Assembly (NCBI GenBank): GCA_930367205.1
Contig: OV884014.1
Coordinates: forward strand, 110,621,138-110,685,137
DNA: 64,000 nucleotides
Direction of reading: 5' to 3'
Source: Acanthosoma haemorrhoidale
Taxonomy: Eukaryota > Arthropoda > Insecta > Hemiptera > Acanthosomatidae
Shown: in pieces, positions 33,273 to 45,624 of the stretch
Position numbering within the stretch: position 1 is the stretch's first letter
Layout of the letters: every line of letters begins with the position of its first letter
Position numbers and translations under genes: made by a program
The notes under the pieces: generated by a model
The model's database searches: none
What the model saw: the letters and a program-made list of their open reading frames with translations, nothing else
What the model was told of the DNA's origin: nothing

Positions 33273-33274
33273 TA

Positions 33275-36200
33275 CATGCGAATAAATATAATTCACCCGA
33301 TGTTCCCTAAAAATAATCCTAAATATTAATAAATAATTCAATAAGTTGAATATATATATTACAATATGATCATAGTAAAGTATTTTCGGCTCTCACCTTA
33401 TTAAATATTATATACTCTTTAACGAACATTAAATGAAATTATGATTCTTTTACTATAATGTGACTGAAATTCCATCCAATCTCCTTTGACCATCTATCGA
33501 TCCATTGAATTTTCAATAACTTAAAAATAGATATGATCAATATGTAAATCTACACCGAACCTACCGAGTTCAGTAATATTTATTACCGAAATAGAACGTT
33601 ATATGAAGTAACGATATTACAACATAAACACTTAAAAACACAATATTGCTAAAAAAAAACTCATAGTGGTACATTTTGTGACAATGAATAATAATAATAA
33701 TGAGGGATAAGGGGCAGTTATTGATTGAGGGTTCTTGAAATGAACCTTAGTCGATAGGTCTGCAGTGTTTATATAGGCTCTCTTGGTTTACATGCGGACA
33801 AGTGGGGTTGCTTGTTTGTTCCTGAGAATGTATTCCTTTGGGAGCAGGACCTACCTGAACACAGAGGTTGTTATTAAGTAACCGGAAGGTTGTGGATGCA
33901 GGCTTCTAGATACCTAAGCAAATGTTCGGGTCGGCTTTTTTTCCCGTCTCTTCATCTATCGCTCACTCAAGCGTTACAAAATAACCCGCAATTATTGTTC
34001 AATGTCTACTTACCTATTGCCAAGCTGACATTTTTTGGATTACATAGCTTTTTTTCGAAATCTACAAATTTCGAATAACTAAATGCCTAGGGGATAAATT
34101 AATCGACATTCTATCTCATTAAAGGGAATAATTCCTTTATCCGGGCTTTGGAGAAACTTCGAACCGTCCGACGGAACCTTAAGTCCGGCTGAGCTTAGTT
34201 AATAATCCCTTAAGCATCTTCCGTAATGGCTCAAAGCTGATTGGGCCCTTCAAAGATCTCTTCTTTTCCTTTCCCCCTCACTCTCCTTTGACTGTTTTTC
34301 TCGTTCCGACTGTACAATCCGCTTCAAAGAGTTCGTTATCACAAGCGGCTGTATATAATAAATTTTGAAATATTTTTGAGAACGAATTGGTTTTTAGAGA
34401 AATTATTAATTCATCTGCCTTGCAATGAGGCTTGCAAAAAAAAAAATCTCAACTAATTTTGATATTAAAACATATTATACAGTATAATACCTAGACATAA
34501 CAAAAGCATTCCATATGTTTCGTCTAAATTATGATTGGTTGTTTAATGAGGATAAAAAATTGTTACACTATTTTTCCAAAACTTTTTCTTCAGTAAAAAT
34601 TAATATTGATTATATATATTATATAAATATAAAAAAACAGATGAAGTACCTAGGGAAGTTTTCCCGTCTAATAAGCAAGTTGAAACTGTTTGCTATTCTG
34701 GTCAGTACTTTTTCAATCTATTATATCGGCTTTAAGGCTTTTGTCCTCCTTCGGCTCCTCTCCCGGAGGGCATTAGGACTTTAGGGTCCTGGAAGCACTC
34801 TTAGAAAACTTTCGTCAAGTTCCCCCTTGAAACCTACTTGTATTACTATGACTTTTTAGGATCGGCCAGGCGCTGTTAGGTTAATAGTAAAGATGACTCT
34901 TCAGGAAGAGTTTCCAGAAACCAGAAAAGGGAAAGGATCTCAGATTATTTAGTTTGGTTGGTTGGTTGGTGGTATTTTCGAAACAAGAAACCCTTGTGTA
35001 TTTCCACATTACTTGAAAATGAGACTAAAAAGTAGTGATATATCACAAACGTATATAACTTTTATTAATTACTTCGGTACTTTTTCGGAGGCGCCGGCTT
35101 AAAAGTCGACTGTAATGATAGATGAAAACACTCAAAGAAAAAATAACTACCCTGGAAAGTACAAATACAAAAGAAAAAATTAACTAAAACCATCACAGGG
35201 AAGAAGTTTATGAAATATTTAAATAATATTTGCTTTTATCATAGTCAATCGAGTGTTAAATTAAAGATTAGTGTGTAATAAGTTCACTAGACGGACGATT
35301 CCCCCGTACCTGTTTGAAAGTATAACGTTCCCTATGTGCAGAATTAGTTGTTAAAGTGAAGCCCCTATAAAGACCGCGAGCTCATTGATCTGGAATATAA
35401 TCTACTTTAGATCCGAGATAAATCTTTTACAGATAATTGGATATATGAAATAGATATTGCCCATGGGAGAAATAGGGACCATTGTGTAGGAGAGGCCCTA
35501 CGGCGGCGGATCATTTGTTAATTATTTCTGTTCTAAATAGAAAATAGATTTTGTTTTGCCGTATAATGATTTTCCTTTATATAGAGGACTATTTTTATCC
35601 GCGCTATGTTACAGATGACGTATGAGCTTATATGGGCACTCCATGATCAGTTTTCAGTGTTCTCATCTACTAGTCTAATATTACTATCAGATTATATCAA
35701 CTATATCTATCGTGAAATCGAATCTGCGCCTTTTTGTAGAAGGAACCCTTAGGGTCAAACTAAACTCAACTCAGTATTTGTAGCAGCCAGCGGAGAAACG
35801 ATCTCTAAATTAATTTTCCCAGAGCCAATTTTAGGGCATATTCTAATGTATTGTTTTTAAAATGAGACATTTTGTATTTCTGCATTGTTCCAACTGTGTA
35901 ATTATTAGCCTATGACCAATCTACACAATATATCTAGACACCAGATATTTGGCAGGTCCTGGCTGGGTCCCAATCTTGCAATAATGTTTTCTTTGCTATG
36001 TTTATTTCAGTTTCTATTTAGTACTCCAATTAAATATTTCTTTATTAAAACCATTTATTACTTAGTATGAGGAATTTGTGAGATAATGTTAAAGGAACCA
36101 GAAATGAATTGATATTTATAATTATATATAATTAAAGCAAGTGCAAAGCTATTGAACTTTTTAAAAATGACCTTTATTTAATTTACACTGCAACAAAGTT

Positions 36201-37215
36201 TTAAATAAAAGATTAAATGGCTTAAGCAGCTAAATGAACGTGCATGAATGAATCACAGAAGGGGATTCCTTATCTCTAGGCGAGGAGGCTCATATATAGG
36301 ATAGCAAAAGGACAGTGGTCAGCATTATGATAAGGAGCTGATAGCTGAGTCAGCACTTAACTAAATAGTTCTCAATTTTGACCTAATGTCTAACTGTTCA
36401 TCTTTTTGTTTTTTATGTTTTAGGTAAGGCGAAGTGTAATATATATTTGACTCTTCAGGAAGTTGTCGTGTGAGTAATATAGATGTAAACAGTACTTTGA
36501 ACTTTAAATTAACCTTTAATAATAGTATATGTCACCTCTTACATTTCACTGATTTTCCAATCTTTACTCAGCTAAAGACGTTTTAATTTTGACTGATATA
36601 TATTTAAATAAAGGATTCAGTAAGAAAAAGCATACATAGAATAGTTAAGCACAAAGGCCTGATACATAAACTACATGCTATACATAACTACGATTTTAAT
36701 GTTTGTTTTTTTCTTATGATAATCACGCTTATTCTGCCTATTTTGGGCTATTCAAGGCACGCGTGAGGATTTGTAATGTGCTATGGTGCTAGCTACCTAT
36801 TAGACAATACAGCCTACATTCCTTAAATGAATGATGGTTGTGATATCATGAGCTTAGGCTGATGAAACAGTGAAACGTTAAGACATGATTGCCGAAGAGA
36901 GATGTCAACTGGTTGAGATGCCACACTTAAACACTTTCAGTTTTTTATGAGTATGTAATTGTAAAAAATGAACTCCCAATATCCCATCAGTAGCTTGAAA
37001 GCGTTCTAAGTCGTGTCACAAGCCCAAAAAAATTAATGTTCTCTCGATTCAGAAAATTTCAAAGAAGATAACAGATGAAAATACTGGTCATTTTTTTTTT
37101 TGTTTCTTTTAGTGCTTGTTAACCACAAGATTTATTGATGCCCACTTATAAATGATTATAATGTTTATTATTATTTTTTTACATTATTTATCAAGAGATA
37201 AATTTTGTTATTATG
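33275..37215. other. No gene recognised (about 3.9 kb)
   Basis: Mostly AT-rich. It contains a short (TTGG)4 repeat near 34958-34973, GC-richer patches at 34140-34330 and 35450-35520, and a stretch at 36170-36360 faintly like 20940-21110. Frames at 33890-34078 and 34515-34784 have no known motif. Any host gene here would have to be intronic or non-coding. Confidence 0.5.
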
Positions 37216-38041
37216 TGTCGGGTCGTTTCGGGTTGTGCGAGGGTTGCCTAGGTACCGTAGCCCTAGTGACGAAGTGAGGGTTGATTAGGCTATGACCTGG
37301 ACAATTGAGCCATGACGGGTCTTACTATCTGACTCCATATCTGATAGGTATGTGCCCCGACAGTGCACTATGTTCAGGAGAAGAGGTATAGGGGAGGTAT
37401 TGTAGGTAATTTATGTGGTCTTGGAATGACCAAGAATTCACACTCGGTATCTGAGGGTAGGTGAAAACCGTCTGGATCCCAATGGCGAGTGTGAACCGGA
37501 GAGAAGCAGGATTGCCGTGGGAGACACTACTAGGTACAGTTTGTCGGGCCAGGGCAAACGTCGTCCGCGAGGGAGAGGTCTCTCCCAAGGAGGTGCTAGT
37601 TAGTTAGCGAGACGAAGGCAGAGAATCCCACTAGGTAAGTGTGGGGTCTGACGAGGCCGGACTAAAACATAGCGAGGTTAGGAAAGAGAGATGCAAAGGT
37701 TTTCATAAATGAGAAGGCCAAATCTTGAAACATCAGTACAGCTGCAGGTACCAGTCAGAGAGCCGTAGTTAGAATGATTTACCGGCTAAAACTAGGGGGT
37801 ATATATAGCCCCCAGTAACCAATGAGCTGGGGTGTTATTCTGACCAACTAAACCGCAGGATTGCGGTGACCCTAGACTGTTTTAGACCAGGACCCACCCA
37901 GCGTCCTAGTCGCTACCTGACTCTCCCTTCAAGGGCCTCTGACTAGTTTTTTGCAGCTGCGTCTTTTATTATTTACAATATTTACACTGGTATGACTTAT
38001 TTGTTTGGTACTGTTATTTACATTTGTTTGAATTAATTTAC
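37216..38041. mobile_element. LTR-like repeat, copy 2
   Basis: It is closely similar to copy 1 throughout, from TGTCGGGTCG to AATTAATTTAC, and contains the 39 bp missing there (around CTCGGTATCTGAGGGTAGG). On the minus strand an 87-codon frame (37325-37588) is open and parallels a frame in copy 1 (16535-16762), with shared 'SSPEHSALSGHIPI'. A TATA-like motif lies at 37800-37808. Solo LTR is the preferred reading; no convincing target duplication was seen. Confidence 0.55.
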
Positions 38042-38320
38042 GGCAGGCGCAGAACTCCCTTGTTATGTAATGAAGTGAAAGACATTAAGTTAACACGGAC
38101 TAATATTGGTGATATTTTGTAGATCATAATTTAAATAATTTGAATACATTATCACAGTAAATGAATTTTGGAAATTCGTTTTATATATTTGTTTTAGTAT
38201 GGTTTGTAATTCTTTCTAGTGTTGATTGCTCCTGGTGGAAAGTTAAGCGAGGTTAAAAGGAAGGGACATTGTTGTTTAAATATTTGAATTGTGGATTCTA
38301 CTTCGCTGTTTTTCGAAAAG
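38042..38320. other. Spacer; would be 3' UTR or downstream of the candidate exon
   Basis: No polyadenylation signal AATAAA is visible on the minus strand close to the stop codon at 38321. No other feature. Confidence 0.4.
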
Positions 38321-38582
38321 TCAATCTAATTCTCCTTGTTCGTTCCTCCAACTCTTCAACTTTTCCCTTCTCCTTAATTCTTCTGAACAGTCTACGGTCT
38401 CTGATGGGGATAGCCTCCGGATCGCCTGAGACCCTCCTTCACAGTCTGACGGTAGCTCTAATGATTCGTAAAATGAGCGCGATGGATGATCCGCTTCGTC
38501 GCCGTCCTCATCGAATCGTCTCCCCCCCCCCCCGCCTGGGGTCGTTATGAACGCTGTGGGATACGCAAGTGCTCTAGCTGCC
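38321..38582 (-). CDS. Candidate terminal exon of an unidentified host gene
   Basis: On the minus strand TACTAAC (perfect branch-point consensus) is followed 10 bases later by CACTCAG, giving an acceptor just before 38582. From there one frame stays open for 86 residues to TGA (38321-38323). It reads 'ALAYPTAFITTPGGGGGRRF', 'DEDGDEADHPSRSFYESLEL', 'PSDCEGGSQAIRRLSPSETV' and 'CSEELRRREKLKSWRNEQGE'. The charged, Ser-rich composition and the use of GC-containing codons differ sharply from the AT-rich flanks. The Gly run is coded by a G12 tract (38522-38533), whose length sets the frame. No ATG is present, so it would be a 3' exon. I see no domain and cannot place upstream exons. The antisense frame is also open, which weakens the case. 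Confidence 0.35.
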
Positions 38583-39935
38583 CTGAGTGAACTAGTCGTT
38601 AGTAATTATCCACAGGCTGATTGTCTGGGAGCTGTGAGAGTGAGTTGGAGTTTTTTTTTCAAGCTACAATGTCCTATAACATTTTCATAACGATGATCTC
38701 TCTTAAACTACTTGGCAGTTTGAATCCGTTGATAAAATTTGATTTAACAAACGAAACGGCCTATGAAACCAAGTTTCATCGAATATCATAAAAGTTACTA
38801 TACTTATAACCCATTAATGTGCTTATTGAAATCTGAGTCAAGATAGATGAAGAAAAAGAAAAGATCATTCTTGTCAAAGATTGATGAGTACGCTCTGTCA
38901 AAGCAGTTTTACTTAGTTAACCTATATCTTGGAAATATCCCAAACGTTAAAGCCATTACAATAGGAAATGAAGAAGTAAAAATGACTAATAGCAATTATA
39001 TTTCAGAGTTATATTTCGTAGCACCCCTGGTAAAGATGTTACTTGTTTTGAGATTGTTATTACAATATATATTCCATGTATTTAAATTCTATTTTTGTTT
39101 TAAATGGTATTGTAACTTCATTAAAAAATTCCTAGTGTACGTATAGGAAATTTTATAGTAAACCCTTCTACGAATTGTATTGCTGAGCCATCTATTAAGA
39201 TTATTGTAATTGCTAAATCTATTGTAATTAATTAACGAACTCCACTTATTAGACTTGTAGAAAAATGTTTTTATTAATCTCATAACAACCATTACGATAA
39301 TTAACAGAGGGAAGGGGATTTTCATTTTTAAAACATTATCCTGTTTAGCCACAGCACACATCATAATAATTAGTAAATAATAATTGTTTTTGTAGAATGT
39401 TATTGTTTATTCTAGCTGATAGGTGAGTTTACGACCGCATGAATGAGAAAACAATTACGCAATAAAAGTCACTTGTTGTGCCATTGTTCCTTTAAAAAGA
39501 GTCAACAGTCAAGAGGTGCTTTTCCTTGTTTTCTTTCGCAAACAAAATGTGTTGGCGTGAGAGCTTCCTGTTAGTAGCCCTATGCTCATATCCATAAAGG
39601 TCAAATAGATTTAATTATTGACCACAGGATTAAGTTTCTATGTATTAGTATACCTTTGTGTTCAACTCTGTGGGAGATTTTTTTTTTTTTTCTGCCTTGT
39701 TTCCACAACACATAAGCCACGTGTAGAGAATTTAGTGACATCTACAAGCTCTATTCAATCATTTATATATGCATCTAACATTAAAAATAACAATCATTTT
39801 TCTGTGATTGGAAATGTTAGTTTTCTGTATTTTGTTCAAATCTGTCTATGTGATGAACCATTAAGATTGTAAAATGGTGTAAATCAAATGAGCATGTTTA
39901 TATAAGAATATCCTTAACATCAGTTCTGTTTTAGT
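38583..39935. other. No gene recognised
   Basis: AT-rich. A plus-strand frame at 38847-39146 is unassigned. TTTATATAAG at 39897-39906 followed by TCAGTT at 39920-39925 resembles a TATA/initiator pair, but the spacing (about 23 bp) is shorter than usual. TTCTGTTTTAG ending at 39934 is acceptor-like. Confidence 0.45.
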
Positions 39936-42900
39936 TTTGTATATAATGCTTTGTATTGCTCCCATCCCTTACATAAATATAATGCCTTGTGTGGCTCCCA
40001 TCCCATACATAAATATAATGCTTTGTATGGCTCCCATCCAATACATAAATATAATAGTTTGTATGGCTCCCATCCCATACATAAATATAATGCTTTGTAT
40101 TGCTCCCATCTCTTACATAAATATAATGCCTTGTGTGGCTCCCATCCCATACATAAATATAATGCTTTGTATGGCTCCCATCCAATACATAAATATAATG
40201 GTTTGTATGGCTCCCATCCCATACATAAATATAATGCTTTGTATGGCTCCCATCCCATACATAAATATAATGCTTTGTATGGCTCCTATCCCATACATAA
40301 ATACAATGCTTTGTATGGCTCCCATCATATACATAAATATAATGCTTTGTATGGCTCCTATCCCATACATAAATACAATGCTTTGTATGGCTCCCATCCT
40401 ATACATAAATATAATACTTTGTATGGCTCCCATCCCATGCATAAATATAATACTTTGTATGGCTCCCATCCTATACATAAATATAATACCTTGTATGGCT
40501 CCCATCCCATACGTAAATATAATGGTTTGTATGGCTCCCATCCCATACATAAATATAATGCTTTGTATGGCTCCTATCCCATACGTAAATATAATGATTT
40601 GTATCGCTCCCATCCCATACATAAATATAATGGTTTGTGTGGCTCCCATCCCATACAGAAATATAATGCTTTTTATGGCTCCCATGCCATACATAAATAT
40701 AATGCTTTGTGTGGCTCCCATCCCATACATAAATATAATGGTTTGTATGGCTCCCATCCCATACATAAATATAATGGTTTGTATGGCTCCCATCCCATAC
40801 ATAAATATAATGGTTTGTATGGCTCCCATCCCATACATAAATATAATGCTTTGTGTGGCTCCCATCCCATACATAAATATAATGCTTTGTATGGCTCCCA
40901 TCCCATGCATAAATATAATACTTTGTATGGCTCCGATCCTATACATAAATATAATACTTTGTGTGGCTCCCATCCCATACGTAAATATAATGGTTTGTAT
41001 GGCTCCCATCCCATACGTAAATATAATGATTTGTATCGCTCCCATCCCATACATAAATATAATGATTTGTGTGGCTCCCATCCCATACAGAAATATAATA
41101 CTTTGTATTGCTCCCATCCCATACAGAAATATAATACTTTGTATTGCTCCCATCCCATACATAAATATAATGCTTTGTATGGCTCCCATCCCATACGTAA
41201 ATATAATGATTTGTATCGCTCCCATCCCATACATAAATATAATGATTTGTGTGGCTCCCATCCCATACAGAAATATAATACTTTGTATTGCTCCCATCCC
41301 ATACAGAAATATAATACTTTGTATTGCTCCCATCCTGTACATAAATATAATGGTTTGTATGGCTCCCATCCCATACATAAATATAATGCTTTGTATGGCT
41401 CCCATCCTATACATAAATATAATACCTTGTATGGCTCCCATCCCATACGTAAATATAATGGTTTGTATGGCTCCCATCCCATACATAAATATAATGCTTT
41501 GTATGGCTCCCATCCTGTACATAAATATAATGGTTTGTATGGCTCCCATCCCATACATAAATATAATGCTTTGTATGGCTCCCATCCTATACATAAATAT
41601 AATACCTTGTATGGCTCCCATCCCATACGTAAATATAATGGTTTGTATGGCTCCCATCCCATACATAAATATAATACTTTGTATTGCTCCCATCCCATAC
41701 ATAAATATAATGGTTTGTATGGCTCCCATCCCATACATAAATATAATGCTTTGTATGGCTCCCATCCTATACATAAATATAATACCTTGTATGGCTCCCA
41801 TCCCATACGTAAATATAATGGTTTGTATGGCTCCCATCCCATACATAAATATAATACTTTGTATTGCTCCCATCCCATACATAAATATAATGCTTTGTAT
41901 GGCTCCCATCCTATACATAAATATAATGCCTTGTGTGGCTCCCATCCCATACATAAATATAATGGTTTGTATGGCTCCCATCCCATACGTAAATATAATG
42001 CTTTGTATGGCTCCCATCCTATACATAAATATAATGCCTTGTGTGGCTCCCATCCCATACGTAAATATAATGGTTTGTATGGCTCCCATCCCATACATAA
42101 ATATAATGGTTTGTATGGCTCCCATCCCATACATAAATATAATGCTTTGTATGGCTCCCATCCCATACGTAAATATAATGGTTTGTATGGCTCCCATCCC
42201 ATACATAAATATAATGGTTTGTGTGGCTCCCATCCCATACAGAAATATAATGCTTTTTATGGCTCCCATGCCATACATAAATATAATGCTTTGTATGGCT
42301 CCCATCCCATACATAAATATAATGCTTTGTATGGCTCCTATCCCATACATAAATATAATGCTTTGTATGGCTCCCATCCCATACATAAATATAATGCTTT
42401 GTATGGCTCCCATCCCATACATAAATATAATGCTTTGTATGGCTCCCATCCCATACGTAAATATAATGCTTTGTATGGCTCCCATCCCATACGTAAATAT
42501 AATGATTTGTATCGCTCCCATCCCATACATAAATATAATGGTTTGTGTGGCTCCCATCCCATACAGAAATATAATACTTTGTATTGCTCCCATCCCGTAC
42601 ATAAATATAATGGTTTGTATGGCTCCCATCCCATACATAAATATAATGCTTTTTATGGCTCCCATCCCATACATAAATATAATGCTTTGTATGGCTCCCA
42701 TCCCATACATAAATATAATGCTTTGTATGGCTCCTATCCCATACATAAATACAATGCTTTGTATGGCTCCCATCCAATACATAAATATAATGGTTTGTAT
42801 GGCTCCCATCCCATACATAAATATAATGCTTTGTATGGCTCCCATCCCATACGTAAATATAATGGTTTGTATGGCTCCCATCCAATACATAAATATAATG

Positions 42901-44408
42901 GTTTGTATGGCTCCCATCCCATACATAAATATAATGCTTTGTATGGCTCCCATCCTATACATAAATATAATACTTTGTATGGCTCCCATCCCATACGTAA
43001 ATATAATGGTTTGTATGGCTCCCATCCAATACTTAAATATAATGGTTTGTATGGCTCCCATCCCATACATAAATATAATGCTTTGTATGGCTCCCATCCC
43101 ATACGTAAATATAATGGTTTGTATGGCTCCCACCCAATACATAAATATAATGGTTTGTATGGCTCCCATCCCATACATAAATATAATGGTTTGTATGGCT
43201 CCCATCCCATACATAAATATAATGCTTTGTATGGCTCCCATCCCATACGTAAATATAATGATTTGTATCGTTCCCATCCCATACATAAATATAATGGTTT
43301 GTGTGGCTCCCATCCCATACAGAAATATAATACTTTGTATGGCTCCCATCCCATACGTAAATATAATGGTTTGTATGGCTCCCATCCCATACATAAATAT
43401 AATGCTTTGTATGGCTCCCATCCCATACGTAAATATAATGATTTGTATCGTTCCCATCCCATACATAAATATAATGGTTTGTGTGGCTCCCATCCCGTAC
43501 ATAAATATAATGCCTTGTGTGGCTCCCATCCCATACATAAATATAATGCTTTGTATGGCTCCCATCCTATACATAAATATAATACTTTGTATGGCTCCCA
43601 TCCCATACGTAAATATAATGGTTTGTATGGCTCCCATCCAATACATAAATATAATGGTTTGTATGGCTCCCATCCCATACATAAATATAATGCTTTGTAT
43701 GGCTCCCATCCCATACGTAAATATAATGGTTTGTATGGCTCCCATCCCATACATAAATATAATGGTTTGTGTGGCTCCCATCCCATACAGAAATATAATG
43801 CTTTTTATGGCTCCCATGCCATACATAAATATAATGCTTTGTATGGCTCCCATCCCATACATAAATATAATGCTTTGTATGGCTCCTATCCCATACATAA
43901 ATATAATGCTTTGTATGGCTCCCATCCCATACATAAATATAATGCTTTGTATGGCTCCCATCCCATACATAAATATAATGCTTTGTATGGCTCCCATCCC
44001 ATACGTAAATATAATGATTTGTATCGCTCCCATCCCATACATAAATATAATGGTTTGTGTGGCTCCCATCCCATACAGAAATATAATACTTTGTATTGCT
44101 CCCATCCCGTACATAAATATAATGGTTTGTATGGCTCCCATCCCATACATAAATATAATGCTTTTTATGGCTCCCATCCCATACATAAATATAATGCTTT
44201 GTATGGCTCCCATCCCATACATAAATATAATGCTTTGTATGGCTCCTATCCCATACATAAATACAATGCTTTGTATGGCTCCCATCCCATACATAAATAT
44301 AATGCTTTGTGTGGCTCCCATCCCATACATAAATATAATGGTTTGTATGGCTTCCATCCCATACATAAATATAATGGTTTGTATGGCTCCCATCCCATAC
44401 ATAAATAC
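39936..44408. repeat. 36-bp minisatellite, about 124 units
   Basis: Each unit contains GCTCCCATCCCATACATAAA followed by TATAATGCTTTGTATG. Units vary at a few fixed places: AATGC/AATGG/AATAC/AATGA; ACAT/ACGT/ACAG; GTATGG/GTGTGG/GTATCG/GTATTG. The unit length of 12 codons and the absence of stops leave five of six frames open, giving apparent proteins of about 1540, 1500 and 1436 residues on both strands. This is best explained as a compositional effect rather than a gene. Within the plus frame with a true ATG (39946) the repeat would be 'LCMAPIPYINIM'; in the other plus frame it is 'ALYGSHPIHKYN', with no ATG upstream. Substitutions change amino acids freely in every frame. Higher-order blocks are present (see findings). 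Confidence 0.98.
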
Positions 44409-45349
44409 ATGGCAATGGGCCAAAAGATACCTTCCCCGATTTGGACTATCTGATCTGAAAATTGGCCTTATTTCTGAACGCTGTTTAGTTTTCTTGCTTT
44501 ATCTCCACTGGACTAGATCTCAACAACTCGTTAATATGATAATAAATGATAAGAGTTAATTTTTTATTACATGAGAAGTGCTCATGCTCAAAAGAAAACA
44601 AACTTTCGGAGATAGATAAACCTCCTGTCTCACTCATTCAAATAATAAAACTGGCAGTTTCACAAAAACCCAGGAAAGTGACAACGTGGTGAAAGGCGCA
44701 GACTGGCTGATAAATATCACGGTAAGGCAGGTATGCCAACAGACGATTTTGCGGAAGATTGATCTCTGGGCGAAAGGCCTATCACATCTCATGCAGGCTG
44801 AATGGTGCTGTTAAAACACCCGCGCTTTCTACCCGTACTTTTGGAGGGAAAGTGTTATAACTACCTCTGTATCAATTAGTGAGCTATCGATTATAATCAT
44901 AACGATAAAGATCGATCTCAAGTGCGAAATGCGCACATAAACCAACTGTTGTCGTATTTTAACAGAAACAGTTTCATAAAAATTATATTTTGTCATAAAT
45001 GTAAATAATTATTTTGGGCTAATGAGTGCCTTTCACTAATGGGAGTCCCCCATTTGAAGGATGTATGAGAAGGGTATAGGGTGTGAAATGCCTAAAGGAG
45101 GCGGGTGGAATCAGGAAATAGTGTTGGTTCCAGTATTTTTATAATTAAAAGTTTAAACGAGTTGCAGCATTTGTTGGGAATGGGAGATGGGCTCAACAGT
45201 TAGCTACAGCAGAATGTTGGGTAAACATCCGCTTCCTTCTCACATACGATATAGAATATATATAAAAAACAAATATGACATATATATATTTATGTTATAA
45301 CAATGTACTCTCGGTATAATTTAAATAAATTACTTTATAAGACTTACTG
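44409..45349. other. No gene recognised
   Basis: The frame leaving the minisatellite runs on for about 50 codons of unique sequence to a stop at 44557-44559 and is not recognisable. The rest is unassigned. Confidence 0.5.
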
Positions 45350-45545
45350 CTACTGTGAGCAGTAGTAATAAGTTCTATTATTTATAGAATTTATTTATAT
45401 TCTATCACTCAGCACGGGTTGATATATTCGGGTTTATTAAAGTTATCTAATGTTAGGATCCGTGAATATTTATTAATTATTTTTTATTGACTTCCTCTTA
45501 ATCTACTATTATTAAAGTTTGATATTTTTTCATTACTTTTGTAGG

Positions 45546-45609
45546 GTTTAAATAGTTTAATTTTAGAATTGAAATTTGTGGTATTTAGGTGTAATTATTT
45601 ACTTTGAAT
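45546..45609 (+). pseudogene. trnF: Mitochondrial trnF-like remnant
   Basis: The 64-base segment has an acceptor stem GTTTAAA/TTTGAAT (all seven pairs, two G-U), a T-arm-like stem GTAA/TTAC next to it, and GAA at 45571-45573 as anticodon in a seven-base loop. The anticodon stem has one mismatch and the variable region is long, so it is somewhat decayed or I have the arm slightly misplaced. Its position just before nad5 supports trnF. Confidence 0.5.
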
Positions 45610-45624
45610 CCATTTTTTTTTTAG

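Noticed and set aside
39897..39925. TATA plus initiator promoter for the minisatellite
   Set aside because: The TATA-to-initiator distance is about 23 bp rather than about 30, and AT-rich sequence gives such matches often. Kept only as a remark.
39936..44408. CRISPR array
   Set aside because: The units are contiguous with no unique spacers, and the context is eukaryotic.
40113..44423. Minus-strand repeat proteins over the minisatellite
   Set aside because: Same compositional cause. All three minus frames are open in the unit consensus.
39937..44559. Giant open frames (about 1540, 1500 and 1436 codons) as genes
   Set aside because: They arise because a 36-bp unit without stops is divisible by three. 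Five of six frames are open, substitutions are not biased to silent positions in any frame, and one plus frame has no ATG upstream.
45480..45545. Antisense mitochondrial trnE upstream of trnF
   Set aside because: The mitochondrial gene order would predict it, but I could not draw a convincing cloverleaf.
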